A DNA stretch of 64,000 nucleotides from Curtobacterium sp. TC1 (GCF_019844075.1 NZ_CP081962.1:99763-163762), one strand, 5' to 3'. Positions 53,191 to 62,573 are shown, counted from the stretch's first letter. Notes: generated from the sequence alone by a model not told the origin. Made by a program: numbers and translations.

Positions 53191-53403
53191 TCACTCGTGG
53201 GACGGCACGGTGCCGTCGTGTGTGACCGGGGTGCTGGCCGGGTCTGCGCTCTTCTTGTTGTCGCCGGCGTGGATCTCGCTGCGGAAGATGTTGAGCGACT
53301 GTCCCAGCCCCTTTGCCAGGGCGGGCAGCTTGGTGGCGCCGAAGAGGAGTACGACGATGCCGAGGATGATGAGCAGGTGGATGCCGGTGAGGTTGCCGAG
53401 CAT
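53191..53403 (-). CDS. tatA: TatA pore-forming subunit
   Basis: A 70-residue protein: helix IHLLIILGIVVLLFGATKLP with the F-G-A-x-K-L-P hinge, then ALAKGLGQSLNIFRSEIHAG amphipathic helix and a polar tail. This is a textbook TatA. It oligomerises to carry folded proteins across the membrane. It lies between tatC and tatB. Confidence 0.92.
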   Translation of the reverse strand: MLGNLTGIHLLIILGIVVLLFGATKLPALAKGLGQSLNIFRSEIHAGDNKKSADPASTPVTHDGTVPSHE

Positions 53404-53443
53404 GATGAGTCCTTCGTGTGCAGGCGGCGCAGCGGACGCTACG

Positions 53444-54259
53444 TCACGGGGTGGTGGTTGAGGAAGCCGCCGAGAGGCGCCGGGCGAGACGGCGGTCGTG
53501 TAGCCAGGCGACCGCGCACGCTGCGAGGTAGAGCACGCCCATCGGGATGGCGAGCAAGAACATCGACGCGATGTCAGCGGACGGTGTGACGAGTGCAGTG
53601 AAGATGAGGATGCACAGCACGGCGATGCGCCATGCGCCGAGGATCGCTTTCGCGGTGAGGACCCCGACGAAGTTGAGCAGGACCAGGAACACCGGCAGGA
53701 CGAACGCGATACCGACGGCGAGGACGAGCTTCACGGCGAAGTCGTAGTACGCCTTCGCGTCGACGATCGAGGTGTCCTGGTGGGCGACGAAGCTGCCGAG
53801 GATCTGCACGATGTGCGGCAGGACGTACCAGCCGAACCAGCATCCGCCGAGGAACAGGGGAATCGCGGATCCGAGGAACCCGACGGCGTAGAGCTTTTCC
53901 TTCCGCACCAGGGCAGGAACGACGAACGCCCAGACTTGGTACAGCCAGACGGGGCTGGCGATGACGACCGCGATGGTGATCGTGATTTGGAGGCGCAGGT
54001 CGAAGGCGCCGCTGATCGCGGGGAAGTTCAGTTCCGCGGTGTGACCGCCGCCGGCGTTTGCGAGCTCGGTGACGGGTGCGCGGAGTTGATCGAGCACGAA
54101 CGGTGTGAGGAACCAGCCGATGACCGCGCAGACTGCGATGGCGAGCACCGCGCGGAAGAGCCGCTTTCGGAGCTCGTTGAGGTGCCGGCCGAGTGACATC
54201 GTTCCGGCGGCGGGGCGCTCCTGCCGCGTCGTCCCTCCGGAAATGGACGGGGCGCTCAT
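53444..54259 (-). CDS. tatC: TatC receptor subunit
   Basis: A 271-residue protein with six membrane helices. The N-terminal motif SLGRHLNELRKRLFRAVLAI holds the conserved H-L-x-E-L-R-x-R (signal-binding). Other family blocks are SPVWLYQVWAFVVPAL and GIAFVLPVFLVLLNFVGVLT. Its ATG overlaps the stop of the fructokinase gene (ATGA), so it belongs to the same operon. Confidence 0.95.
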   Translation of the reverse strand: MSAPSISGGTTRQERPAAGTMSLGRHLNELRKRLFRAVLAIAVCAVIGWFLTPFVLDQLRAPVTELANAGGGHTAELNFPAISGAFDLRLQITITIAVVIASPVWLYQVWAFVVPALVRKEKLYAVGFLGSAIPLFLGGCWFGWYVLPHIVQILGSFVAHQDTSIVDAKAYYDFAVKLVLAVGIAFVLPVFLVLLNFVGVLTAKAILGAWRIAVLCILIFTALVTPSADIASMFLLAIPMGVLYLAACAVAWLHDRRLARRLSAASSTTTP

Positions 54260-55158
54260 CTGGTGGGCGCTCCCCGCGCTGCGAGCACGTTATCAGCGGT
54301 TGGTAGGTCCGCACCACGACGGCTCACGGTGATCGCCGCGGCGGTGGCGCTGACCTGCCCGAGTCTTGTCAGAGTGCTGGAGTCCAGGGCGTCGAGCGTG
54401 ATGGTGGTGTCCTGGAGTTGCCAGATGAGGGTGGCCATGTACGTGTCGCCGGCCCCGACCGTGTCGACAACGTCGACGCGTTCGCTGGGCACGGCGATCC
54501 GCTCTCGTGCGGTGGTGAGCGTTGCGCCGGCGGCACCGGTGGTGATGGCGGCCAGCGTGACGCCGAGCTCGAGGAGCCGGTCGAGGACGACGTCGGCGCT
54601 GTCGCCTGGGTAGAGCCAGGCGGCGTCCTCGTCGGAGAGTTTCAGCACAGTGGTGTCCGCAGCGAGCTGCTCGAACCGAACCCGTTCTGCTACCGCATCT
54701 CCGAGGAGCGCGGGTCGGATGTTCGGATCGAACGAGACGATGCCACCGGCGGTTGCGGTGCGTCGAACGAGCTCTCGCACTTTGCCCGCTCCGGGCTGCA
54801 GGAATGCGCCGATCGATCCGATGTGCAGCCATCGAGGCGTGTCCTGCAGGTGCGGCAGGTCCCATTCGATGCCGAACTCGTAGGTAGGCTGACCGTCCGG
54901 AGCAAGCCGGACTGTCGCCGCGGAGGTTTTCGTGGCACCGAAGACGCCTGGCACCAGCTCGACCCCTGATGCCTCGAGGTGATCTGCGACCTGGTTGCCG
55001 CGAGCGTCGTTCCCGAGCCACGTGGCGAATTCGACTGGCGCGCCGAGCCGTCCGAGACCGAGGGCGACGTTCGCGGGGCTTCCGCCGGGGATCTCCCGTG
55101 TGGCGTCGTCGTGGACGATGTCGACGAGCGCTTCTCCCGCAACGGTGATTCGATGCAC
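54256..55158 (-). CDS. PfkB-family fructokinase
   Basis: A 300-residue sugar kinase: ITVAGEALVDIVHDDATREI, GGSPANVALGLGRLGAPVEF (PfkB signature 1) and DTVGAGDTYMATLIWQLQDT (signature 2 with the catalytic Asp in G-A-G-D). It should phosphorylate fructose released by the GH32 enzymes to fructose-6-phosphate. The GTG at 55158 lies six bases after AAGGAG and is preferred over the ATG two codons upstream. Confidence 0.9.
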   Translation of the reverse strand: MHRITVAGEALVDIVHDDATREIPGGSPANVALGLGRLGAPVEFATWLGNDARGNQVADHLEASGVELVPGVFGATKTSAATVRLAPDGQPTYEFGIEWDLPHLQDTPRWLHIGSIGAFLQPGAGKVRELVRRTATAGGIVSFDPNIRPALLGDAVAERVRFEQLAADTTVLKLSDEDAAWLYPGDSADVVLDRLLELGVTLAAITTGAAGATLTTARERIAVPSERVDVVDTVGAGDTYMATLIWQLQDTTITLDALDSSTLTRLGQVSATAAAITVSRRGADLPTADNVLAARGAPTR

Positions 55159-55219
55159 AGTCATCTCCTTCGATGATTGGGAACGAGGTGGTGTCGGCGA
55201 ACCTGTCGGCGCCGCTCCG

Positions 55220-56647
55220 CTAGATCGAGGCGGATCCAGCCGTGGCGTCGGCGGCGGGAGCTGAAACAGTTGTGACGCTCGGCTTGAGATGCCACGCCAG
55301 CGCCTGGTTTGGGGCTTCCACGCTCCACGGCGGCGCCTGCGTCGGGTAGACGCGCGTGGTGACGGAACGTCCTGCGCTGGTGAACAGTTCGAGAACCGAA
55401 CCGTCCAGCAGCACTCGGACTGCGGGTCGGTCCGCGGTCCGGTCGAAGGGAGCACGAATCACCGCGGGGCTCGGGTCAGCGCGGTGATCCGTGCTGGCGT
55501 GCGCCCGGTCGACGGTGAGGGTGTCTGCATCGACGTCGACCGTGATGTCGAGGTATTCGGCATCGGAGAAGCGCAGCCGGATGCAGCCAGTGATGGCGAC
55601 GGGCAGCACGATTTCGGCTTGCGCGCCGATGCGAGCACCGTTTGCAGCCTGCGAGCTGCCGACGCGAAGGGCGTCGATTGCGGGGTGGGGTTCGGTGCCG
55701 AGTCGACCGTTCGTGATCCACGCCCGGCGCGGTAGAGAGATCGCGCCGGACCAGCCTGCTTGCTCGGTCCACTGCTCGGTTCGGCCTTCGGTGACCCATC
55801 CGAAGAGCACCGGCCCCCACGAGCTGGTCCGCATCACGGAAGCTGCGTAGAAGTGCTGCCCTTCATCGACTTTGAACGGCGAAGGAGACACGGCCAGCGG
55901 GATGGCGACCACCTCGCCCGGGCCGGCGGCGTGGGACCAGGACGCCACGATCGCGATGTCGATGCCGTCGACGGTGAGAATCTGTGGGCACTCCCACCCT
56001 TCGCCGGTATCGATGCCGTTGACCGTGTCGCGTGCCATCGACACCAGATCGCCCGCGTGGCTCCAGCTGATGCCGTCGACGGATCGGTAGTGGCGGACAG
56101 ACGCGGTGTGATTCCTGGCCGCCGCGCCGACCGCCATCGACCATCCGTCATCCGTTTGCCAGACGAATGGGTCGCGGAACATGGTGATCGCCTCGTCAGC
56201 AGACGGGTCGGCGACGACCTGCACGGGAGGGCCGAACGTTATCCCACCGTCGGTGGATTCCGCGAGGAGGACCGACTGGAACGGACTGTGATCGACTTTG
56301 CCGGAGTAGTAGGCGCGGACGGTGCCGTTGTGCAGGACCGTGTTACCAGACCATGCGCCGCCGGAGTCGGCGCCACCGGGGACGGGGACGATCGCCGGCC
56401 GGTGGAGCGTCCAGTGCACGAGGTCGTCGCTGGTGGCGTGGCCCCACTCGACGGGGATCTCGAGGTCCACCCGCGGCCGGGACTGGAAGTACAGGTGCGC
56501 CTGCCCGCCGATGTCGATGGGGCCGTTCGGGTCGTTGACGTACCCACGAGGGAGTCGGACGTGGAACTGCGGAAGGTGGTGGTCTGCTGCGGTCACGGCG
56601 GGTGCGGCTTCCTGGGGTGCTGGTGGCAGGGCGTGGAGGTCGGTCAT
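55220..56647 (-). CDS. Cytosolic GH32 beta-fructosidase
   Basis: A 475-residue GH32 enzyme without a signal peptide. Nucleophile Asp39 is in RGYVNDPNG, Asp159 in MFRDPFVW, and acid/base Glu219 in EGWECPQI. The C-terminal domain contains the closing DGSVLELFTSAGR motif. It should release fructose from imported sucrose or fructo-oligosaccharides. Its ATG overlaps the stop of the upstream permease (ATGA). Confidence 0.92.
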   Translation of the reverse strand: MTDLHALPPAPQEAAPAVTAADHHLPQFHVRLPRGYVNDPNGPIDIGGQAHLYFQSRPRVDLEIPVEWGHATSDDLVHWTLHRPAIVPVPGGADSGGAWSGNTVLHNGTVRAYYSGKVDHSPFQSVLLAESTDGGITFGPPVQVVADPSADEAITMFRDPFVWQTDDGWSMAVGAAARNHTASVRHYRSVDGISWSHAGDLVSMARDTVNGIDTGEGWECPQILTVDGIDIAIVASWSHAAGPGEVVAIPLAVSPSPFKVDEGQHFYAASVMRTSSWGPVLFGWVTEGRTEQWTEQAGWSGAISLPRRAWITNGRLGTEPHPAIDALRVGSSQAANGARIGAQAEIVLPVAITGCIRLRFSDAEYLDITVDVDADTLTVDRAHASTDHRADPSPAVIRAPFDRTADRPAVRVLLDGSVLELFTSAGRSVTTRVYPTQAPPWSVEAPNQALAWHLKPSVTTVSAPAADATAGSASI

Positions 56648-57552
56648 CGGGACGACCCCGCGGTGACGCCTTCGATGAAGTACCGCTGCGCGAAGATGAA
56701 CAGCAGCACGCTCGGAATCATGGTCAGCACGACGCCGGCGAGGACGACTGAGATCGATCCGGTGCCGAGGTTCCCCTGCAGGCCGACAAGCCCGAGCGGC
56801 AGCGTGAAGGTGTCCTGCTGGTTGAGGAAGATCAGCGGCCGGTAGTACTCGGCCCAGAAGCCGGAGAAGTTCAGGATCGCCAGGGTCGCGATCGCGGGGC
56901 TGGCCATCCGCGAGTACACGTGCCAGAACACCCCGAACTGGCTCGCGCCGTCGATGCGGGCGGCCTCGCCAAGCTCCTTCGGCATCTGCATGAAGTACTG
57001 CCGCATGAGGAACGTCCCGAACGCGCTGCCGAGCGCGGGGACGATCAGGGACGCGATGGAGCCGGTCAGCCCCATGTCCTTCAGGATGACGAACACCGGG
57101 ATGATGATCGTCTGGATCGGGACCATCATCGTCGCGAGGAAGATACCGAAGATCGTGTTCTTCCCCGGGAAGCTGATCATCGCGAACGCATACCCCGAGA
57201 GCGTGCAGGTGATGGTCTGACCGACGACGATGAGCAACGTCACGAGAACGCTGTTGACGAAGAACTGCCCGATCGGGATCTGGTTGAACACCGCCGCGTA
57301 GTTGCCGAAGTCCCACGAGAGCGGGATCCACTGCGGCGGGTTCTGGAACGACTCCGCCGGGGTGCGCAGCGAGGTGGTCAGCGTCCAGAGCAGTGGCCCA
57401 AGGGCGAACACGGCGGCGATGATCAGGATGATCATCCCCAGGATGCTTCCCACCTTGGCGACGGGCTTGCGGCGCCGAACGATGTGGCTTACGGCCGGCT
57501 GCGCGACGGTTTCCGGGGCGTGCAACGGGTTGAGGGTGTCCGTGGTCGTCAT
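56644..57552 (-). CDS. ABC sugar permease, CUT1 family (MalG type)
   Basis: A 302-residue protein with six membrane helices. The EAA loop is PKELGEAARIDGASQFGVFW, the docking site for the ATPase. SFPGKNTIFGIFLATMMVPI is characteristic of the MalG-type partner. It forms a heterodimer with the next permease and imports fructo-oligosaccharides. Confidence 0.92.
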   Translation of the reverse strand: MTTTDTLNPLHAPETVAQPAVSHIVRRRKPVAKVGSILGMIILIIAAVFALGPLLWTLTTSLRTPAESFQNPPQWIPLSWDFGNYAAVFNQIPIGQFFVNSVLVTLLIVVGQTITCTLSGYAFAMISFPGKNTIFGIFLATMMVPIQTIIIPVFVILKDMGLTGSIASLIVPALGSAFGTFLMRQYFMQMPKELGEAARIDGASQFGVFWHVYSRMASPAIATLAILNFSGFWAEYYRPLIFLNQQDTFTLPLGLVGLQGNLGTGSISVVLAGVVLTMIPSVLLFIFAQRYFIEGVTAGSSR

Positions 57553-58496
57553 TGGTAAAACACCAGCTTTCGGGCGGCGATGAACTGGATCCCGGTGATG
57601 ATGCCGATGATGACCAGCAGCAAAATCGCGATGGCCGAGGCAAACCCGAACTCCAGGTTCTGGAAGCCGGCCTGGTACATGGAGATGGTCGCGGTCGTCG
57701 TTGCGGTGCCCGGTCCACCCTTGGTCATGATGAACGGCTGATCGAACAGCTGCATCGCGTTGATCATCGCGATCACGGTGGCGAACAGGATCGTCGGGCT
57801 GATGAGCGGAATCTTGATTCGGAACAGAGTCCGCCAGGGGCCGGCGCCGTCGATCGCTGCGGCTTCCTGCACGTCGACCGGCACCGCGAGGAGTGCAGCG
57901 ACGAAGAGCACGAACGTGAAGCCGACCTGCTGCCAGACCACCACCATCACGACCGTGACCTTCGCCCAGAACGGGTCGTTCAGCCAGTGCGCGCCGGGCA
58001 GCCCAATCTCGTTGAGGTAGTAGTTGATGAGGCCGAACTTGGTGTCGAAGATGTAGCCCATGAAGATCGACACGGCGGCGGTTGAAGCCAACAGCGGCAG
58101 GTAGAACGACGTGCGGAAGAACACGCGGGTGGCGTTGCGCTTCCGGTTGTTCGCCAGCACCGCCAGGAGCAGGCCGAGCGAGATCTGCAGCACGACGATG
58201 GCGATCGCGAGGGCGACGGTCACACCGAACGACGCTAGGACCGGCCCGTCGGTGAAGAGCCGCTTGTAGTTGTCGAACCCGACCCACTTGGGGCTGCTGA
58301 TGACGTCCCACGAGGTGAACGAGAGCCCGAGGGAAGCGAGGATGGGGATGAAGGTGAACACGGCGACGAAGATCACCGCGAGCCCGATCATCAGGAAACC
58401 GAACGTGGACTCACGTCGGCGGGCACGCTTGGCCGCCGGCCGGCGGGCTGCGACCTTGGCCGCCCGCCGGATGGGTGTTTCTGTTGCTGCTGTCAT
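57549..58496 (-). CDS. ABC sugar permease, CUT1 family (MalF type)
   Basis: A 315-residue protein with six membrane helices. The EAA loop is VPVDVQEAAAIDGAGPWRTL; FLMIGLAVIFVAVFTFIPIL and SFTSWDVISSPKWVGFDNYK form the start. It overlaps its neighbours on both sides (ATGA). No ATPase gene exists in this locus, so a shared MsiK-type ATPase elsewhere is probably used. Confidence 0.92.
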   Translation of the reverse strand: MTAATETPIRRAAKVAARRPAAKRARRRESTFGFLMIGLAVIFVAVFTFIPILASLGLSFTSWDVISSPKWVGFDNYKRLFTDGPVLASFGVTVALAIAIVVLQISLGLLLAVLANNRKRNATRVFFRTSFYLPLLASTAAVSIFMGYIFDTKFGLINYYLNEIGLPGAHWLNDPFWAKVTVVMVVVWQQVGFTFVLFVAALLAVPVDVQEAAAIDGAGPWRTLFRIKIPLISPTILFATVIAMINAMQLFDQPFIMTKGGPGTATTTATISMYQAGFQNLEFGFASAIAILLLVIIGIITGIQFIAARKLVFYQ

Positions 58497-59902
58497 CACG
58501 AAGCCTGCGAGGCTGCCTTCTCGATGTCTGCCTGGAGGCCGTCGAGCGCCTTCTTGGCGTTCCCGGACGAGATCGCCTGGGTGGCGCGCTGGTTGAGGGC
58601 GGTCGCGAGGGCGTTGTAGTACGGCGGTGCGGAGATGGGCACCGAGTTGTCGAGCTGGTCGTAGAACACCGACCAGTGCTCCGGCCCGGTTGTCTTGTAC
58701 CGCTCGGCGGTCATCAGCGACTTCTGTGCCGGTGTAGTGACGTTGCCGGGCCAAAGGGCGTCGAAGCTCTCCGGCTGCACCATGACCTTGATGACCTCGA
58801 ACGCGAGTTCCTTGTTCTTGGAAGAGTTGAAGATGCCGTAGCCGCCGGCGCCGAAGAGCGACTTGTTGCTCTTCCACGTGGGGAACTCGACGACATCGAA
58901 GCTGCCGTTCTTCATCCCGGCGTTGTGGAGGCCACCGGCCCAGAAGCCGCCACCAATGGTCATACCGATCCGTCCGGATGCCATCAGACCCTGCAGCGTG
59001 GCGCCACCGCCAACGTCGGGCGACGGGGACGCACCGGACTTCTGCAGGTCGATGACGTACTGCAGCGCCTCGATGGCGGCATCCGAGTTCGCCGTGGGGT
59101 CGCCCCACTTCCAGCCGCCCTTGCGTCCGGAGACACCGATCGGGTTGTCGGAGAAGGCCTTGCTGTTCCACAGCCAGTCGCCGCCGGAGTACTTACCCTC
59201 CTCGAGCAGGTTCCCGTCGTTGGCGTAGAGGAACGAGGTCCAGCTGCCCCAGAGGCGAACGACCCAGTCGAAGGCGTAGGTGCCGCCGCCGACCTTTGCG
59301 ATGCTCTCAGCCGAGGAGTGGAAGTCGTCCATCGACCACTTGCTCGTCGGGCGGGACAGGCCGGCCTTGTCGAACAGGTCGGTGGAGTAGAACATGCTGC
59401 CCGCGTTGAAGCTGTCGGGCAGCGTGTAGAGGTGCCCCTGGTACATCGTCGACTCGAGCAGCGCCGGGTGGGCCCCGGTGAAGTAGGTGTGCAGGTCCGA
59501 GAGGTTCTTCGTGACGTAGTCGTCGAGCGGGGTGAGGAGGTTCTTCGACGCCAGCAGCTGCTGCCCCTCGGTTGCCACGCTGACGATGTCTGGCACGTCA
59601 CCCGAGGCGATCTGCGTGAGGACCTTCGCGAGGAAGTCGTTCCAGTCAGTCCCGTTAATCGCCGTGACCTGCAGGCTCGCCTTCTTGTCGAGCTGTTTGA
59701 TCTTCGGCTCGATGGCTTTCTGCAGGGCCGTCGCTGCGCTCTGCTCACCGAAGTAGAGCATCTTCACCGTGCCGGAGGTGCTGCCTCCGCCGCCGGTGGT
59801 TGAGCAAGCAGCCAGCGATCCGATGCCGGCCAGCGCGAGGCCTGCGCCACCGAACTTGAACAGCGTGCGCCGGTCGATCGGGGTGCTGAATCCGTTCGCC
59901 AT
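58496..59902 (-). CDS. ABC sugar-binding lipoprotein with Tat-like signal
   Basis: A 468-residue extracellular solute-binding protein. The N-terminus DRRTLFKFGGAGLALAGIGS is followed by LAAC, a lipobox. R-R-x-L-F-K closely fits the twin-arginine consensus, so this lipoprotein may be a Tat client. The mature part shows the SBP_bac_1 plan (WNDFLAKVLTQIASGDVPDI, GSMFYSTDLFDKAGLSRPTS). It binds fructans or their oligomers and delivers them to the permeases. It is the first gene of the operon. Confidence 0.92.
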   Translation of the reverse strand: MANGFSTPIDRRTLFKFGGAGLALAGIGSLAACSTTGGGGSTSGTVKMLYFGEQSAATALQKAIEPKIKQLDKKASLQVTAINGTDWNDFLAKVLTQIASGDVPDIVSVATEGQQLLASKNLLTPLDDYVTKNLSDLHTYFTGAHPALLESTMYQGHLYTLPDSFNAGSMFYSTDLFDKAGLSRPTSKWSMDDFHSSAESIAKVGGGTYAFDWVVRLWGSWTSFLYANDGNLLEEGKYSGGDWLWNSKAFSDNPIGVSGRKGGWKWGDPTANSDAAIEALQYVIDLQKSGASPSPDVGGGATLQGLMASGRIGMTIGGGFWAGGLHNAGMKNGSFDVVEFPTWKSNKSLFGAGGYGIFNSSKNKELAFEVIKVMVQPESFDALWPGNVTTPAQKSLMTAERYKTTGPEHWSVFYDQLDNSVPISAPPYYNALATALNQRATQAISSGNAKKALDGLQADIEKAASQAS

Positions 59903-59945
59903 GGGTCGCTCCTCTCTGAACGATCGTGACCCCGCTAGGTCGGGG

Positions 59946-59960
59946 CCAATACGTATTTGC
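59946..59960. promoter_or_regulatory. LacI operator 1
   Basis: CCAATACGTATTTGC holds the palindrome AATACGTATT with the central CG step typical of LacI-family sites. It lies upstream of the binding-protein gene. Confidence 0.8.
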
Positions 59961-59991
59961 ACGGCGAGCGTACACAGCATGCAGAGCGGAC

Positions 59992-60006
59992 GCAATACGT
60001 ATTTGC
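59992..60006. promoter_or_regulatory. LacI operator 2
   Basis: GCAATACGTATTTGC is nearly identical to operator 1; centres are 46 bases apart. Together they flank the divergent promoters, so one regulator can shut both operons. Confidence 0.8.
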
Positions 60007-60039
60007 TTCTGGCATGATGATGGCAACGGAGGAGGCTCA

Positions 60040-61089
60040 ATGGCGAACCGCAAGCGCACAACGCAGTCACAGCGCGTCACCATGAAGGACGTCGCGCGCC
60101 ACGCTGGCGTGTCCCAGCCGACGGTGTCGTTCGTCCTTAACGATCGCCGGGACGTTTCAATCGCTGCTGAGACGCGCACTCGTGTCCTCGAGGCCGCGAA
60201 GGAGCTGAACTTCCAGCCCAACCGGGCGGCGCAGTCGCTGCGATCGAATCGGTCCTACACAGTTGGTGTGATCGCCGACCGGCTTGTCTCCCAGCCCTAC
60301 GCGGGTCACATCGTGCTCGGCGTGCAGCAGGCCGTGCAGGAGGCCGGGTACGTGTGCTTCGTGGTCGAGACCGCGCAGACGTCCGACGGAGGCAAAGCGG
60401 CCGTCGAGAACCTCGTCCAGCAAGGAGTCGCCGGCCTGGTCTACGCAGCGCCCGGGCCCGAGTACGTCACCCCGGTTGCCGGACTCGACGCGGTCCCAAC
60501 GGTCTTCGTCAACTGCTTCCCACCCGAGGACGCACCCGCAGTCACCGTGCTCGCCGACGAGTACCAGGGCGGGTACGACGCCGCCGCCGCCGTCTTCGCA
60601 GCCGGCCACACCACCGTCGCCTTCCTCGGCGGCCCTGAGGACGACTACGCCTGCCAAGAACGAAAGCGCGGACTCGACCGCGCCGCCGCCGACGCGGGCA
60701 TCCCGTCGACACAGATCAGCATCACGTTCGGCACCTTCCAGGTGGGATCCGGCTATGACCTCGCGGTAGAGGCCCTCGACGACGTGGCCATCCGTCCGAC
60801 GGCGATCATCTGCGGCAACGACCGCATGGCGGTCGGCGCGCTGATGGCGGCTCAGGCACTGGGAATGCGATGCCCGGAGGACATCAGCATCGTCGGCTTC
60901 GACGACCAACCCGACCTCGCCGACCAGATGCACCCACCGCTCACCACCGTCGCGCTGCCGCACCAGCAGATGGGCTTTGAAGCCGGAACTCTGCTGCTAG
61001 CGGAGGCGGAACAGCCCGGCCGACACCTCGTGCCCTGCGAATACGTCGCCCGCAGCTCGCTTGCGGCCCCACGACCCGAAGGAACTTGA
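60040..61089 (+). CDS. LacI-family repressor of fructan genes
   Basis: A 349-residue protein. The DNA-binding part is VTMKDVARHAGVSQPTVSFV with RRDVSIAAETRTRVLEAAKE and the hinge helix NRAAQSLRSNRSYTVGVIAD. The C-terminal periplasmic-binding-like domain should bind a sugar. GGAGGAGG precedes the ATG. It is divergent from the transport operon and likely binds the two AATACGTATT sites. Confidence 0.93.
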   Translation: MANRKRTTQSQRVTMKDVARHAGVSQPTVSFVLNDRRDVSIAAETRTRVLEAAKELNFQPNRAAQSLRSNRSYTVGVIADRLVSQPYAGHIVLGVQQAVQEAGYVCFVVETAQTSDGGKAAVENLVQQGVAGLVYAAPGPEYVTPVAGLDAVPTVFVNCFPPEDAPAVTVLADEYQGGYDAAAAVFAAGHTTVAFLGGPEDDYACQERKRGLDRAAADAGIPSTQISITFGTFQVGSGYDLAVEALDDVAIRPTAIICGNDRMAVGALMAAQALGMRCPEDISIVGFDDQPDLADQMHPPLTTVALPHQQMGFEAGTLLLAEAEQPGRHLVPCEYVARSSLAAPRPEGT

Positions 61090-62562
61090 ATGACGCTCCC
61101 GTCCAGCACCCATTTCCAGCCCCCGAACGGCTACGTCGGCGACGTCATCCCGTTTGAACACGAAGGCACCGCGTGGTTGTTCTACCTGCTCGACGAACGG
61201 CCGGACGCTCCGCCGCTCAAGCGAGCAACGGGCATGCCCTGGGCGGTCGTGACCACAACCGACTTCGTCACCTTCACCGACAAGGGCGTCGTACTGCCCT
61301 CCGGTGGCCCCGACGCGAGCGACTTTGACTGCTACACCGGCAGCGTTGTTCGTGATGAGGAGGCAACGCTGCACTTGTTCTACACGGGGCACAATCCCCG
61401 TATCAAGACCGGACCCGATGGCGGCTTCAAGGACGCGCAGGTTGTCGCGCACGCGACGTCATCCGGTGATCTGACCGACTGGACCAAGCATCCCGAGTGG
61501 GACTTCCCCGCACTCGCTGGCTACTCCCCCGAAGACTGGCGAGACCCTTTCGTCTTCCGTCCCAATGCCGACCGGCCCTGGCAGATGCTCCTCGCCACTC
61601 GGCGACCGGACGAGCCGTATCGGCGTTCCGGCGTCGTGGCACGGCTCGAGTCCGATGACCTCGTCACGTGGCGGGATGCCGAGCCGATCTGGGAACCGCA
61701 CCGCTTCATCACGCAGGAGTGCCCTGACGTATTCCAGTGGGGTGAGTGGTGGTACCTGGTGTACTCGGAGTTCTCCGACGCATTCTGCACCCGCTACCGC
61801 ATCGCGAAGTCACCGGACGGCCCATGGTTCGCGCCAGCTGATGACACCGTCGACGGCCGAGCCTTCTACGCCGCGAAGACCGTCGCGCTCGGCGACCGCC
61901 GGTACTTTGTCGGGTGGATCGCGTCGAAGGAGGACCGGCGTGATGGCGGCGCGTGGCAGTGGGCCGGCACCATGGCGACGCTGCAGGCCCACCAGCGCGC
62001 CGACGGGACGTTGCGGTTCGACCTTCCAGAGGGCATTAAAGCCGCGTACACGAACGAGGTCGACATCACGGCGCGCCTCGAACCGGTCAACGATCCTGCC
62101 GCAGCGGTGGGTGCTGGCGCAAGGACCCGATACGCGGCTTGGATCGGGCCGGAACTCCCGTCCGAGGCGCTGGTGACCGTGGACCTCACGCTCGACGCGG
62201 ACACCAGGTCGGTTGGGGTGCTCCTGCGCACCAGCGACGATGGCGAACAGGGGTACGCACTCCGCCTCGAGCCGGATCGGAACCGGCTCGTGTTGGACCG
62301 TTGGCCGCGCGGCAGCACCGGTGGGGAGCAGTGGCAGATCCTCGGCGACGTTCCGCACGCCGTCGAGCTCGAGCGCCCTGTAAAGCTTGCGGCCGGCGCG
62401 CATCACCTCGAGGTGCACTTGGACGGGGACGTCTGTGTCGCCGTCGTCGACGGGGCCGTCGCGTTGAGCGCGCGCCTCTACGATCGCCCCGCGGGGCGCG
62501 TCGGTGTCTTCGTGCAGGACGGCGTGTTCACTCTTGACCGTCTGACGGTCAGTACTCGCTAG
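61090..62562 (+). CDS. Cytosolic GH32-type hydrolase with C-terminal lectin-like module
   Basis: A 490-residue protein directly after lacI (ATG next to its stop). The GH32 triad is Asp18 in GYVGDVIPF, Asp152 in DWRDPFVF and Glu210 in TQECPDVF. Residues about 330-490 form a GH32C-like beta-sandwich (GVLLRTSDDGEQGYALRLEP). No signal peptide is present. The first motif differs from the usual W-x-N-D-P-N-G, which hints at a different substrate such as difructose anhydride or a branched fructan. Confidence 0.88.
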   Translation: MTLPSSTHFQPPNGYVGDVIPFEHEGTAWLFYLLDERPDAPPLKRATGMPWAVVTTTDFVTFTDKGVVLPSGGPDASDFDCYTGSVVRDEEATLHLFYTGHNPRIKTGPDGGFKDAQVVAHATSSGDLTDWTKHPEWDFPALAGYSPEDWRDPFVFRPNADRPWQMLLATRRPDEPYRRSGVVARLESDDLVTWRDAEPIWEPHRFITQECPDVFQWGEWWYLVYSEFSDAFCTRYRIAKSPDGPWFAPADDTVDGRAFYAAKTVALGDRRYFVGWIASKEDRRDGGAWQWAGTMATLQAHQRADGTLRFDLPEGIKAAYTNEVDITARLEPVNDPAAAVGAGARTRYAAWIGPELPSEALVTVDLTLDADTRSVGVLLRTSDDGEQGYALRLEPDRNRLVLDRWPRGSTGGEQWQILGDVPHAVELERPVKLAAGAHHLEVHLDGDVCVAVVDGAVALSARLYDRPAGRVGVFVQDGVFTLDRLTVSTR

Positions 62563-62573
62563 CGCCAGCATCG

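Noticed and set aside
45547..54317. Long open frames opposite or out of frame to the T7SS and tat genes
   Set aside because: Their proteins are Arg/Pro/Ser noise expected from the third-position GC bias of the real genes.
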